From Catonia carolina (lineage: Eukaryota; Arthropoda; Insecta; Hemiptera; Achilidae), in the NCBI GenBank assembly GCA_035578175.1, contig JAQMRL010000001.1, forward strand, positions 59,853,553-59,917,552: DNA of 64,000 nucleotides, given 5' to 3'. Made by a program: the position numbers and the translations under genes. Of the stretch, positions 33,701-39,121 are shown in pieces. The number at the start of each line of letters is the position of its first letter. Within the stretch, counting starts at the first letter, position 1. Under the pieces are notes generated by a model, which searched no databases, was not told where the DNA came from, and worked only from the letters and a program-made list of their open reading frames with translations.

Positions 33701-34582
33701 TTGTTAATTTTTTCAGTTTTGAAAGTCAGATTTTTTCCATTTGTTTTTATAATTTGTAGTTAGTACATTACATTGCAACAATTGTAATAAATTAGTATTT
33801 TTTTAACTAAAGTTTATGTTACCCTTTATTAACCTATTAAACATTTTAGTTATATTACATTGTTACCGTGTTTAGATTATATTACATTCTTACAGTTCAG
33901 TGTATTAATTACAGTAATTAGCATATTTAATTATTAGAACTGCTCTGGTCCAAATTAATTCCGATAACTGATGCTCCACTGTAATTAAAAAAGTGAAGTT
34001 AAAACCTGGAAATGAAAAGCAGTTCTGCACTTAAAATTCATAGACCTACTCTATTGTTCATGCAGTTTAAATTATATTAAATTACAAAATAAGAAATATT
34101 TTATAAAAAATTTGTAATTTATATTTGTTTCTCTACTGTTTAATGTTTTCTTTTCGTAGAATACTGTATGGGTAAACTATTCCTTTTGCACCCTCATATA
34201 TTTTTGTTTCGTGGTCAGGGCATGGTACTCCCTCACTCTTCATAAAAATGTCCATTCTAAATGGTTCATAAGGTTTATGTTTTAACAAAATAGTTTTTGT
34301 GCCATGATGATAAAATGGAACTACAGTTTTTCAAAATTATACAGTACTGATGTTTTAAAAGATATTAATGTATATTTTATTTGAAAACATTTCCCATTTT
34401 TATCGTTCAGTTTATTATAAAGTAATTGTGTGATTTTTTTAGGTAAACCTAAGGGTCAAGGACAAGAAAGTAATATTTTACATAATCGAGAATTTAAAAA
34501 TAGTCACAAGTCTTCATACGCAAATCATAATCGACGCGCTGGAGCACAACGAAAAAGAAATCAAGGGATGATGCCATCATAA
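3584..34582 (+). CDS. ASCC2: ASCC2 homologue (activating signal cointegrator 1 complex subunit 2), 13 recognised exons
   Basis: Thirteen plus-strand exons join in phase: 3584-3750, 7137-7323, 9263-9460, 11858-12093, 14082-14267, 16008-16149, 17867-18025, 21642-21749, 24005-24133, 26179-26279, 28784-28960, 31870-32084, 34443-34582. They give about 714 codons plus a stop; human ASCC2 has 757 residues. Landmarks in order: VQYFPPPLL and LKWLLSLNHHRFW (N-terminal ASCC3-binding region), LVFLILIRLTTQKES, LFDMCLLFG, a CUE domain (LPHLGDGFVQ + KCLEYYDY) split by an intron, EDEYDDTYDG, RRPFTTPRVL, and the end ANHNRRAGAQRKRNQGMMPS. The family binds K63-linked ubiquitin through CUE and works with ASCC3 and TRIP4 in alkylation-damage repair (ASCC complex) and in splitting collided ribosomes (RQT complex). 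The exon carrying the start Met was not found. The exon 6/7 junction is uncertain. Introns are filled with transposons. Confidence 0.93.
3787..4250 (+). mobile_element. mariner transposase C-terminal fragment
   Basis: Frames on the plus strand show LLHH..APAHA and, after a frameshift, HSPYSPDLAPCDFALF followed by LKGH. These are the second- and third-Asp regions of mariner (DD34D) transposases. It is frameshifted and has no N-terminal half, so it is a dead fragment inside an ASCC2 intron. Confidence 0.7.
4320..4363 (-). ncRNA. Hammerhead ribozyme-like motif, copy 1 (core mutated)
   Basis: On the minus strand: stem I 5' strand UUUACU; core CUGAUAA (G8 of CUGAUGA changed to A); a bulged U; stem II GGUG/CACC with loop GAUC; GAAA; stem III AUAC/GUGU; A as cleavage residue (GUA triplet); stem I 3' strand AGUAAA, a perfect 6-bp match to UUUACU. 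The G8 change should abolish cleavage, since G8 is the catalytic general acid. The flanks (AACTGCGTC, CATTAACCTTC, AATTGAAACTAAAA) match the copies near 29 kb, so this is one decayed member of a repeat family. Confidence 0.6.
4440..6119. other. ASCC2 intron, no feature recognised
   Basis: AT-rich intron sequence. About 60 bp near 4735-4790 (containing GTTCATTTCGTGACTAACC) recur at 38690-38745, so part of it is an old dispersed repeat. No gene seen. Confidence 0.5.
6122..7051 (+). mobile_element. mariner element with intact TIRs, internally deleted
   Basis: Terminal inverted repeats TACGAGGTCTGTCCAATAAA (left) and its near-perfect complement (right) are each bounded by TA (6120-6121, 7052-7053), as expected for mariner. 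Inside, the plus strand starts MEIEEITKQRIKIKFLVKCG and has a paired HTH segment (FKWIKRFEDG), then a stop. Later HEDNAPPYSALIVRQFLAK, HPPYLPDLTPYDFFLF and RGHH give the last two catalytic Asp regions. At about 930 bp against ~1.3 kb for a full element, the middle is missing, so it is non-autonomous. It ends 85 bp before an ASCC2 exon. Confidence 0.85.
7137..7323 (+). CDS. ASCC2: ASCC2 exon 2 (of those recognised)
   Basis: Acceptor TTTAATTTTAG ends at 7136; donor GTATAT starts at 7324. It encodes FWSQIVNGEDSLIG through LVFLILIRLTTQKESE, matching human FWCQVIFDE and VFLTFLRMSTHKES. It ends on a codon boundary. Confidence 0.93.
7695..7795 (-). repeat. Dispersed repeat, shared with 41420-41500
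   Basis: On the minus strand this reads CTCTACAAGATAGGGTAAGC, then GGGGAGGCT. The same string, in the opposite orientation, lies at 41435-41490. The family is unidentified. Confidence 0.5.
7870..8670 (-). mobile_element. mariner remnant
   Basis: The minus strand holds, from the right: VEMLKKEYGNDAMKKTEVYEW and RTGRPSTS (N-terminal HTH and linker of mariner transposase), then MLHDNASSHRSLMVKQYLAK and LEHPPYFLNLAP (last catalytic regions), with the middle deleted and the third Asp region altered (LAPLEFHLF in place of LAPCDFFLF). TIRs are not clear. It is dead and sits in an ASCC2 intron. Confidence 0.75.
8671..9262. other. ASCC2 intron, no feature recognised
   Basis: AT-rich intron. It starts with a short (TTAC)n-like run near 8675-8705 and ends in the acceptor CATGTTTCAG (9253-9262). 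Nothing else is recognised. Confidence 0.5.
9263..9460 (+). CDS. ASCC2: ASCC2 exon 3 (of those recognised)
   Basis: The exon encodes KEWIGSKKLGQLWYDKYLVT, then LPILFDMCLLFGHTNKAQL, matching human ILDLCVLFGKGNSPLLQ, and IFEIQPLYNEDV (human IFTQQPSYYSDL). Donor GTTAGT at 9461. The exon is in phase 0 at both ends. Confidence 0.92.
9653..10087. mobile_element. hAT-type MITE with perfect 8-bp target duplication
   Basis: The element begins CAGGGGTTCTCAACCT and ends with its exact complement AGGTTGAGAACCCCTG. It is flanked by identical 8-bp direct repeats ATTTAGAA (9645-9652 and 10088-10095), the signature of hAT insertion. It is 435 bp with no coding capacity. The unbroken duplication and matching ends suggest a rather young insertion. 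Confidence 0.9.
10618..11437. mobile_element. Foldback mariner: two inverted copies of the transposase 3' end
   Basis: Both ends carry the same mariner terminus (GAGGGTTATCCAGAAAATAA) next to TA. The minus-strand frame at 10718-11074 and the plus-strand frame at 11057-11338 both encode the transposase C-terminus (HPPYSPD.AP.DFHLFLNMK, WLASQRFAND, NAVNGWLHSQAADFYAEGIS), pointing outward from a centre near 11050. The left arm also repeats a short piece twice (RTNELLAKF.W). So the element is a long palindrome made of two 3' halves with no 5' half; it cannot make a transposase, but a transcript would fold into a long hairpin. Confidence 0.85.
11858..12093 (+). CDS. ASCC2: ASCC2 exon 4 (of those recognised)
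   Basis: Acceptor TTTTTTTTGCAG ends at 11857; donor GTATTT starts at 12094. It encodes RLRMVQEKMKSKKSN, a variable linker, then LLSLTDILLYLLDTAVNLTS and FLAVYQPARAIFH, matching human LLELKDIVLYLCDTCTTLWAFLDIFPLA. It ends two bases into an Arg codon. Confidence 0.9.
12462..13389 (+). mobile_element. 5'-truncated non-LTR retrotransposon (LINE), C-terminal part of reverse transcriptase
   Basis: An open frame runs from 12462 to the stop at 13371-13373 (303 codons). It has the RT motif VRKGVRQGCSLSPLLFNLYI, an FTDD box in place of the usual Y/FADD (LRFTDDIVVLAE), a GYCYLGS-like thumb (FCYLGSKI), ALYGSETW, and the RLVGHILRH and RGRQRLEYI tail typical of insect LINE ORF2 proteins. After the stop comes TGATGACAAG and a short poly(A) run. 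The 5' truncation and A-tail are normal for LINE insertion. The frame is intact, so the copy is not very old, but Ala-to-Thr in FTDD may already impair it. Confidence 0.9.
13831..13871 (+). ncRNA. Hammerhead ribozyme-like motif, copy 4 (stem I eroded)
   Basis: UUUACU, CUGAUGA, bulged U, stem II AGUG/CACU (loop GAU), GAAA, stem III ACA/UGU, A (GUA triplet). Compared with the GGUG/CACC stem of copies 1 and 3, both sides of the first pair changed (G-C to A-U), keeping the pairing. The stem I 3' strand (ACUGCG) no longer matches well, so this copy is probably inactive. Confidence 0.5.
14082..14267 (+). CDS. ASCC2: ASCC2 exon 5 (of those recognised)
   Basis: Acceptor TGCTGTTACAG ends at 14081, donor GTTAGT starts at 14268. 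It encodes IVSVYENTIPSLCQELDLL (human LASFYEAAIPEMESAI) and a LARL-type helical segment, LTRLELLKLFRYCSYSTLDS. It begins one base into, and ends two bases into, an Arg codon. Confidence 0.92.
14441..15066. mobile_element. MITE with long (~150 bp) terminal inverted repeats, TA target
   Basis: The left end CCAGGTGTGTAAAAGTCTGG and the right end (complement CTGGGTGTGTAAAAAGCCTG) belong to an inverted repeat that continues inward for about 150 bp, including AGTACCTGAAATTTA. TA flanks both sides (14439-14440, 15067-15068). There is no coding capacity. The style fits non-autonomous Tc1/mariner-group elements such as that at 39122. Confidence 0.85.
15067..16007. other. ASCC2 intron, no feature recognised
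   Basis: Very AT-rich intron ending in the acceptor TTTATTTTTCAG. Nothing recognised. Confidence 0.5.
16008..16149 (+). CDS. ASCC2: ASCC2 exon 6 (of those recognised); 3' boundary uncertain
   Basis: It encodes STLSEEEIKSSVDNFISVLS and then EFLSDRVFVQDYNNKYPVDC, matching human IEEFLQIFSSLLQEKRFLRDYDALFPV. I end it at the donor GTTAGT (16150), which keeps phase 0 with the next exon. However, the frame continues as QVSPEL, which resembles human QASSVL, so a later donor (for example GTAACG after 16191) cannot be excluded. Confidence 0.75.
16359..16930. mobile_element. MITE with GGGAGCT... inverted ends; second, shorter copy at 40456
   Basis: The left end TAGTTGGGAGCTGATTTG and the right end (complement of CAAGTGAGCTCCCATCT) form an inverted repeat of about 25 bp with GCTAG at the inner edge, next to TA. 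The right part (CTACTAGGTTATAGGAGGAG, then ACGCTAGCAATCAAGTGAGC) recurs almost unchanged at 40580-40665. It is a dispersed DNA-transposon-like repeat of unknown family, inside an ASCC2 intron. Confidence 0.7.
16931..17866. other. ASCC2 intron, no feature recognised
   Basis: AT-rich intron with acceptor TTCTTTTATTAG at the end. Nothing recognised. Confidence 0.4.
17867..18025 (+). CDS. ASCC2: ASCC2 exon 7 (of those recognised); 5' boundary uncertain
   Basis: It encodes FLNKEIRDSVKCEFLIESVL (human LDETRTAYILQAVESA), then a Ser-rich linker SKPKASTSSSSMNKLAND. An in-frame TAG lies just upstream at 17864-17866, so the exon cannot start earlier. Acceptor ATTAG at 17866 gives phase 0. A second possible acceptor (AATAAAG, ending 17879) would need a different upstream donor. 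Donor GTAAGT at 18026. Confidence 0.75.
18165..19435 (-). mobile_element. Degenerate mariner element carrying a SINE
   Basis: The minus strand shows scattered mariner transposase blocks with many stops: KLVFLNKQLTIREV, a LEADPDFMANITTGDES segment followed by VYGYDPETKCRVPNGK (the first-Asp region, family TGDETWVYGYDPETK), then IPRGTTVNSEYYKGVLECLR. Both ends carry related sequence (ACGTCAAATTTGAA and the complement of TTCAAACTTGAC). The 3' part is interrupted by a SINE. Confidence 0.75.
18312..18477 (+). mobile_element. tRNA-derived SINE with 13-bp target duplication
   Basis: It begins CCGGCCGCATTGGCGTAGTT with an A-box-like TGGCGTAGTTGGTAATGTG, then a B-box-like GGGTTTGAATCGC, a short body, and a poly(A) tail. 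The direct repeat AGTATAGGGAGTG lies on both sides (18299-18311, 18478-18490). It is inserted in an older mariner copy. Confidence 0.88.
19945..21348 (-). mobile_element. pogo/Tigger-like DNA transposon, partly deleted
   Basis: The ends CCGTATTTTTCGGACGATAA and its complement (TTATCGTCCGGAAAATACGG) are bounded by TA. On the minus strand a transposase N-terminus is visible: FKLKVVQYAKDNGIRAVERH, then PPPTEKMIREWRK and KWPQLEAQL, which is the HTH region of pogo-type (CENPB/jerky-like) transposases. No DDE domain is seen, and the frame has a stop after WRK, so the 1.4-kb copy is dead. A perfect-looking local hairpin lies inside it at 20735-20776. Confidence 0.8.
20735..20776. repeat. Short inverted repeat (hairpin) inside the pogo-like element
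   Basis: GTCTACCTGAATTGACA is followed after eight bases by TGTCAGTTCAGGTAGAC, its complement with one mismatch. It could form a 17-bp stem. Confidence 0.7.
21642..21749 (+). CDS. ASCC2: ASCC2 exon 8 (CUE domain, first half)
   Basis: It encodes VKKKVKGVELQSLITEVKDV and LPHLGDGFVQ, matching the human VELDSLISQVKDLLPDLGEGF start of the CUE domain. Acceptor TTTTTTGCAG, donor GTGAGT, phase 0 at both ends (36 codons). Confidence 0.95.
22188..23095 (+). mobile_element. mariner element, internally deleted and frameshifted
   Basis: The ends (ACGACGTGTGGAAATTTAG and the complement of CTTAAATTGCCACACCTCAT) form mariner-like inverted repeats. The plus strand encodes GIIYREYVPASQTATGQFNV, then ILHHDN (second Asp) and, after frameshifts, HPSYSPEITPCDFFLFPKIK-like sequence in pieces. 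The 5' HTH half is missing. It is non-functional and lies in an ASCC2 intron. Confidence 0.8.
23096..24004. other. ASCC2 intron, no certain feature
   Basis: Intron sequence ending in the acceptor GATTTCACAG. The part 23500-23960 is less AT-rich and may be an old retroelement on the minus strand, but I could not assign a family. Confidence 0.35.
24005..24133 (+). CDS. ASCC2: ASCC2 exon 9 (CUE domain, second half)
   Basis: It encodes KCLEYYDYKSESVVAVLEST and LPEPL (human ACLEYYHYDPEQVINNILEERLAP), completing the CUE fold, then an acidic linker. Donor GTAAGC at 24134; phase 0. Confidence 0.95.
24231..25609 (-). mobile_element. mariner-like element with matching TIRs, decayed
   Basis: TGAGGGCTGTCCAGAATG at the left and the complement of CATTCTGAACAACCCTCA at the right, both next to TA. 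The minus strand carries C-terminal mariner blocks in several frames (LALSDYYLFP for the third Asp region; WLKS..AGFYRDGTEKLVNHYEKCL). A LINE fragment (about 24280-24520) lies near its left end. Confidence 0.75.
24280..24520 (+). mobile_element. LINE 3'-end fragment nested in a mariner copy
   Basis: The plus-strand frame encodes WITVIKEDLKELGI and, downstream, RQARSERMKKYWKNRR. These are recurrent C-terminal patterns of insect LINE ORF2 proteins (W...VKEDL.....; SERMK.YW..R). Short and broken. Confidence 0.5.
26179..26279 (+). CDS. ASCC2: ASCC2 exon 10 (of those recognised)
   Basis: It encodes INVFDNDELDIMTQDQIDIS and KVHTGK, matching human NVFQNDEFDVFSRDSVDLSRVHKGK. Acceptor GTTTCAG, donor GTATGA at 26280. 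It ends two bases into a codon. Confidence 0.94.
26280..28639. other. ASCC2 intron with old repeats
   Basis: Near 26764 an ACAGGGTGATGTATAAAAAA string begins a region resembling the end of a Tc1/mariner-type element; 26975-26998 (AATAAAACAGGTCCTAGAAC) matches 2232-2252. The rest is AT-rich and nothing else is recognised. Confidence 0.4.
28640..28735 (-). mobile_element. tRNA-like SINE head
   Basis: On the minus strand: TGGTATAGTAGTCAGTG (A-box-like) and GGGTTCGATTCCC (perfect B box), spaced as in a tRNA. The cloverleaf is degraded, so it is a tRNA-derived repeat rather than a working tRNA gene. It lies 50 bp before an ASCC2 exon. Confidence 0.6.
28784..28960 (+). CDS. ASCC2: ASCC2 exon 11 (of those recognised)
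   Basis: It encodes KHGKKCANELLNDKSHINHI (human RKEENTRSLLNDKRAVAAQ) and the acidic EDENVYDDEYDDTYDG block, identical over YDDTYDG/EDEYDDTYDG to human. Acceptor TTTTCCTTAG, donor GTAATA. It ends two bases into an Arg codon completed by the next exon. Confidence 0.95.
29121..29164 (-). ncRNA. Hammerhead ribozyme motif, copy 2
   Basis: Minus strand: stem I UUUACU/AGUAAG (5 Watson-Crick pairs plus U-G); core CUGAUGA; bulged U; stem II GGUG/CACU (one G-U) with loop GAUC; GAAA; stem III ACAU/GUGU; GUA cleavage triplet. All core residues are present. The extra U before stem II departs from the minimal consensus. Confidence 0.65.
29332..29375 (+). ncRNA. Hammerhead ribozyme motif, copy 3
   Basis: Plus strand: stem I UUUACU (29332-29337) with GGUAAG (29370-29375), including two G-U pairs; CUGAUGA 29338-29344; bulged U; stem II GGUG/CACC with loop GAUC; GAAA 29358-29361; stem III ACAC/GUGU, a perfect palindrome without loop; A29369 as cleavage residue after GU. 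This is the layout of type I hammerheads with very short stem III, which act best as dimers. Confidence 0.68.
29460..29880 (-). mobile_element. Possible non-LTR retrotransposon 3' end
   Basis: Minus-strand frames contain HRSTQPTLRN-like sequence, a weak Cys/His stretch and ASTKRRYSYSIFGKINLKG, resembling the region after the zinc-knuckle at the end of Jockey/R1-type ORF2 proteins (C....R...LG....). Several stops. Assignment is weak. Confidence 0.35.
29881..30600. other. ASCC2 intron, nothing recognised
   Basis: AT-rich intron sequence without recognisable genes or clear repeat ends. Confidence 0.4.
30602..31499 (+). mobile_element. mariner element with intact TIRs, internally deleted
   Basis: CAGGGTCCATTATTAAAGTA at the left and the complement of TACTTTCATAATGGACTCTG at the right, each bounded by TA (30600-30601, 31500-31501). 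The plus strand encodes the mariner N-terminus MEQSLEQRYAIKFCMRLGKN with the HTH continuing after a stop (LQEAFKDDCITRSLSRSWHK). A deletion then joins to the C-terminal PPYSHDLALCNFFVFL (third Asp changed to Asn). 898 bp; dead. Confidence 0.88.
31870..32084 (+). CDS. ASCC2: ASCC2 exon 12 (of those recognised)
   Basis: It encodes RPFTTPRVLQNAAGHDN (human RRPFTIPQVLRTK), an acidic stretch (SPEEEESDKEEID), then FVENPEVVRARLEQRRQQRQ (human FVQDPAVLREKAEARRMAF) and GFKHQSRDLVG. Acceptor TATTTTTAG, donor GTAAGT at 32085. Confidence 0.94.
32370..32960 (-). mobile_element. mariner N-terminal remnant
   Basis: Minus-strand blocks: LEQHYAFEIFVKQGKNGIDT, then VQQLLDSD and RMSIRMLAKESGLSKSVAHH, ILTQNFDERKVYAKVV, which is the HTH and linker region of mariner transposases (RVRELI..DRRLTIR.IA.ELGIS...V..IL). 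Frameshifts and stops. No catalytic domain is seen. Confidence 0.65.
32962..33285 (-). other. Unrecognised 107-codon open frame
   Basis: Minus-strand frame from ATG 33285 to the stop at 32962. The first part is low-complexity (repeats of an ACATTA unit), and the rest reads SSNNQPLMMTYLSCYNSAHK, then a charged and Cys-containing segment ending LLAEKVVEVLGIECHCLQSP. The composition looks protein-like, but I recognise no family and see no partner exons. It may be part of a transposon next to the mariner remnant. Confidence 0.25.
33391..33981. mobile_element. pogo/Tigger-like MITE
   Basis: Ends CACGGGAGCATTGATTATCC and the complement CAGTGGAGCATCAGTTATCG form imperfect inverted repeats, each next to TA (33389-33390, 33982-33983). 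The GGAGCAT..GTTATCC pattern is typical of Tigger/pogo termini. No coding region (591 bp). Confidence 0.7.
34443..34582 (+). CDS. ASCC2: ASCC2 last coding exon
   Basis: Acceptor TTTTTTTAG ends at 34442. It encodes GKPKGQGQESNILHNREFKN and ends SYANHNRR, then AGAQRKRNQGMMPS and TAA (34580-34582), matching the human end RANHNRRTMADRKRSKGMIPS. The basic tail is the most conserved part of the family's C-terminus. Confidence 0.97.
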
Positions 34583-34654
34583 TGAAGATAGAATATTTTA
34601 TTTATTTTTTGAATCCATTATGTACATACAGTAATTTATTTATTATTTGCATTT

Positions 34655-34660
34655 AATAAA
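34655..34660 (+). terminator. Polyadenylation signal of ASCC2
   Basis: AATAAA lies 73 bases after the stop codon, with overlapping AATAAAATAAAT, followed by a T/G-rich stretch. It is the first good signal downstream. Confidence 0.7.
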
Positions 34661-35098
34661 ATAAATTTATTTGTGATATTAAAAGTATCATTGATGCATA
34701 TCTGTAATTTTTCTTTTGTATTGAGATCTATACTCATTGATTTGTTCAATAAAATGTAAATTATAATGTCTGAGTGCAATTACTTAGTGATACTACTACA
34801 AGTAACAACATTTTGTCAAAAATATTATTTTTTTAAAACATATGAGTGAAATAAATTCTTGCGATAAGTTTCTAGGTTTAATTTTTTACATATAAGTATG
34901 TTTTATATTTCTTTGTTTGATATCTGTCAAGCTTATTATGAGTGTGTTATGGGAATATTTATGGTTAAACTAGTTCTTTTTTGTTTATTCTCCTCTATTA
35001 CATAGTTATTCAACTTTACGTTTCAAGGTTTACCTGAAAAATTAATCAGTGTTCAAAAATAAATAAAATAAAATAAATAAATTTAATCTCGAGATTAA

Positions 35099-35634
35099 CC
35101 CATTGACACCTATTTTTTGATGATTTATTTTGTTCTAAATGACTTATTTTTTTTATTTTTTATTTCTATGTGAAAACCACTTAAAATTACAGAAAAATAA
35201 TTAAAAAATATTTCCCCTTTTGTTTGATGATTTTATTCAAATTTAAAAATTTGACTTTTTTAAATTTCAATTTCAAAATCTTCATCATTTGTTTCTTTGT
35301 CATTACTAAATAAAAATAAATAACAGTAAGTTTGCAATATTACATCCCCAACTCATTTTGTAAACAATGAAACGCACGTGACATAGGTAGTTTCTACACC
35401 GACAACAGTGGAAATCATACGGACTAAATACACACATGTTAGAACTGAACTGGTACTGAGATCTACCAGACCCTCTCAGAACTATTATAAATAATCAAAA
35501 TTACATTAAAAGTTCACAGCAAGCAGTTATCGTGAAAGACAGTCAAGGGATGGGAGTGGTGAGTCCAGCTCGTCAAAGTTGCCATTGTGTTTTTAAATGG
35601 CGGCGAGTCTGACTTGTCATAATCAGTCAATGGG
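35099..35634. mobile_element. piggyBac-like MITE with TTAA target
   Basis: TTAA (35095-35098) then CCCATTGAC at the left; GTCAATGGG then TTAA (35635-35638) at the right. The exact TTAA duplication with inverted CCCATTGAC ends fits piggyBac-type insertion. 536 bp, non-coding. Confidence 0.75.
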
Positions 35635-36325
35635 TTAAAAAGTAATTATATGTGTAACTAATACTGACTACCATGTAGTACTAAGATTATTGAAATTCAG
35701 AATTTTTGTTTTTTTATTAGAATGTATTTAGCAAATTTACTTGTCTGTAAGGTATATTAATGTTGGTAAAGAATTAACTGAATTTTTTTCCTGGAATAAA
35801 CTCAATTTTTGAAAATTATATCTTCTTGTTATTGAAAATTTATTCTCTTTCATAACTTTGTCACTCTTATGTTATTACTGATACATGGTATCACCTCAGA
35901 ATGGTTCAGTAAGTTATACAATAGGTACTGGAACCAAAGTATTGCCGATTCACTGTAATAGGGTGATGAGCACCATATCTCACATTCTTGCTGGTGAGGT
36001 ACTTGGCCTTAACAGGAAGCAGCAGTTTAGGTTGTTACATGATTATTGACTAGATTTTTTAAGGAACTTCTACATAATACAGAAATCTTCAGTGGAGACT
36101 ATCAAGTATGTATGCTATGTAGAGATGGCAAGAAAGTGCCTCCAACTTTTGTTCAGATGTAAGGCATTGAGAATGGTAGGTAGTGCTCAATTTTAGGACT
36201 AAAATTTGTTTAGGGCAATCTGCTACCGAAGGACTTGGCAGGCAGACTTATAACCTTTTTTTTTATTAATGCGTCCAGGAGACTCCTGGGAGAATATAGG
36301 ACATGTCAAAAAGTTATAACACCTG

Positions 36326-36419
36326 AAATTGAAATATATATTTTCTAACCACCAGAATACGGTAACATAAACATTTATGTTACCGTATTCTGGTGGTTAG
36401 AAAATATGTATTTCAATTT
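36326..36419. repeat. 94-bp near-perfect palindrome
   Basis: AAATTGAAATATATATTTTC...ACCAGAATACGGTAACATAA is mirrored by TTATGTTACCGTATTCTGGT...GAAAATATGTATTTCAATTT. One arm is the sequence found at the tail of the neighbouring LINE fragment and again at 62226-62310. Confidence 0.85.
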
Positions 36420-36429
36420 TAAATAATAC

Positions 36430-37010
36430 GGCTGTTTAAAAATCCTACATAGGATGTTTAATAAAAAAAATAAAATAACACCTGAAATATATATTACAAT
36501 CACTCATTGTTCTACTACTATGTTTATAAAGAAATTCTTGTACACTATAAAAAGTTCCATCAATCAAGTAACTTTTCAGATTTCTTTTAAAGGAATACAA
36601 ATTATCACAACATTTTAAAAAGTGGAGTAATTCATTGATATATTTTCTCCCTGCATAAGCAGGTTTTTGTTCTAACAATTTTGTGGTGTGATTAGTCACA
36701 TAATAATAATTGTTTCTGTTTCTTGTGTTTATGATAGTGAACATTGATATTTTGCATAAAAGTACTTTGCCTAACATACATAATTACCTCAAGAATGTAG
36801 AGTGAGAAAACCGTAAGCATTTTAAGCTCCTTAAATAGTGGTCTGCATGAGGTGAGCTGGTTAGCTCCCACCATACGCCGATTAGCTTTCTTTTGAATTT
36901 TAAAAAACCTATCCGTATTACTCATACTAGAATTACCCCATGCTAAAATACCATAACAGATTTGAGATAGAATTAGACCATGCTGTTAATAACTTTTTAT
37001 CTTTTCTGGG
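36430..37010 (-). mobile_element. Non-LTR retrotransposon, C-terminal ORF2 fragment
   Basis: On the minus strand: DRFFKIQKKANRRMVGA, LTSCRPLFKELKMLTVFSLY, then after a frameshift HTTKLLEQKPAYAGRKYINE, FKRNLKSYLIDGTFYSVQEF. This pattern (IQK.A.R.....CRPLF..L..L......Y; ...LK.YL....FYS..EF) is common at the C-terminus of insect and other animal non-LTR ORF2 proteins. It is frameshifted and 5' truncated. Confidence 0.75.
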
Positions 37011-39121
37011 AATTTGTTTTAATGCAAATACCTGAGATTATATTTTACTACCAACTTGATTGGTATAGAAATCCCAAGACAAGGGAGCTGTCTGTTAGCC
37101 CAGAAAAACAGAAGAATACAATAGGTTATTCAAAACCAATAGTATTAAGGGGATGAAATATGTACTACACATTATGGTTAACAAACAAATTCAGTAGCAT
37201 CAAAGAGTTTTAATCTATAAACAGTAGATTATTATACATTACAATAATCGATACAATATTTTATTTCTTATCGTACATCTTGCACTCGTGAAGAAGTTGA
37301 ATTTAAACTAAGCACAATAATAACATAAAACTAAATAATTTTTTTTACTCAGTAACACCCAAATTGGCTTATCACTAATCACATCTGTACACTGGAAATA
37401 AAAGGCACCAAGCTAATTTTTTTAATTTACTTTTTGAGCTCCCTTGATGCTACTGTAGGTGTTCTTTTCAAAAGAAGCATTGTTTTCTACTTCTTATAAT
37501 AACCATTATAGCTAGTAGGAAAGAGTACCAAGTGTCTGCTGTGAACTGAAGTACATTTTTACGTATAATTATCATTTCTGAACATTTTGCAGGCACCATA
37601 TTCACATTCAGTTCTCTTTACTTATGGTATAGCACAAAAATTCATACCTGTTATGCTCTTTACTTAAAACAGCTAGATCCGAGTTACATTACAACATTGA
37701 TATTATGTAAATGAACTTGTTTCTTTGTATCCTTGGTTCATTTTGTATCCAATTCCTTTTTGTTGGTCATGCAAATAAAACGAATAATAATGAACTGGAA
37801 ATTATGATACAAATGCTACAGGTTCTCTAAATTATGGCATTTACATAAGTAATTTTTTCTATTTATATCTTTAACCGACTGGCGCTGCTAGTGTTGACCA
37901 GGATTTCAACTTAGACATCTGTTATCAGTAATTAGCTTGAAACAGAATTTTTGTAATGTGAGTTTCTTTGAAAACGTCCCCTGTATTAATGGCAAAGTAG
38001 TAATACTTTGGCATTCATGACGATGTGAAAATTTTAACGGACGTAAAAGCACCATCATTTCCAGTATTACAAAACCTACCAAAATAGTGAACGGTTGAAA
38101 ATAGGATGCTAAAAATATCAGTATAATAACATAAAAAAGTTTCAACTCAATGAAAAAAGTGGAAATAAGAAGAAAAACATTCATTTTTTCACTCTCCTAT
38201 AAAATTTTAGAGTTGTTGTCTACCAGTGTTGTCATGTGACAGATGAGAGAATACCAAGTGTCTATCTTGTTATGCAGTGTGTGTGGTTGTAGTGTGTGAT
38301 TTGACAATACTGCAGCTGGCTATAGTGATCTTGAAGCTCATTTTTGTTTGATGCAGATTATAACTGCAAGTCTGTTAAGCAGACTTGGTTTGTCTGCTTA
38401 AATTCCTCAAGTTCTTGTTCAAAATTTTCTTCAAATTGGTCATAAGCATTGTTTGTGAACAATTTCCCAGTATTACTACCTTCCCCAGTAATAGCCTACC
38501 TTAAAGCATCTAATGATAAGTACCTTAAAGTATCTCTGAAACTGCTGTAAACAATTGTAATAAAACAGTTTTAGTTAAATTCAAACCTCAGCTAAAAGCT
38601 TAGGCCCCTACAATTTTAAAGAATCTAATAACTTACGTTGAGCGTTACGTCACAAGATCTGTATAACTGTTGTAGCGAACAAATTTTTACACTTCGTCTG
38701 AACGAAAGTTCATTTCGTGACTAACCATCAGTAGAAGGTATCGCTTGAGTCCCAGCTCCGTGTAGTTGGAAGGAATGCAGTGCGTTGTTGTAGTAGTGGG
38801 AGTATGAATGAGTAGTGTTTTATAGCTGATGCATATGTAGTGATGTACTATGTAGCGTGTACTATGTAGACCTATACTATGTATATGTAGCGTGTACTAA
38901 CTAGACTAAAAAAATATTCTTATCATCCGGCGCATTAATTTAACTAATACCTACTGGGGTATTAACTTGGTCGGATTCATAATATTTAACTTGCTAATTT
39001 ATATAAAAATATGAAAATAAATTAAAAAAAATATGTTAAGTACAGAAAATTTGAAAACGAATGTTTTCTATCAGAGTAATACAACAATCGTTCTACCAGC
39101 AAGCGTCACTCATTCACTATA
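37011..39121. other. Intergenic region, little recognised
   Basis: AT-rich. 38690-38745 repeats the string at 4735-4790. GCTCCGTGTAGTTGG near 38757 is mirrored as CAACTACACGGAGC near 40692, so the two DNA transposons between may lie in one older element. No genes seen. Confidence 0.45.
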
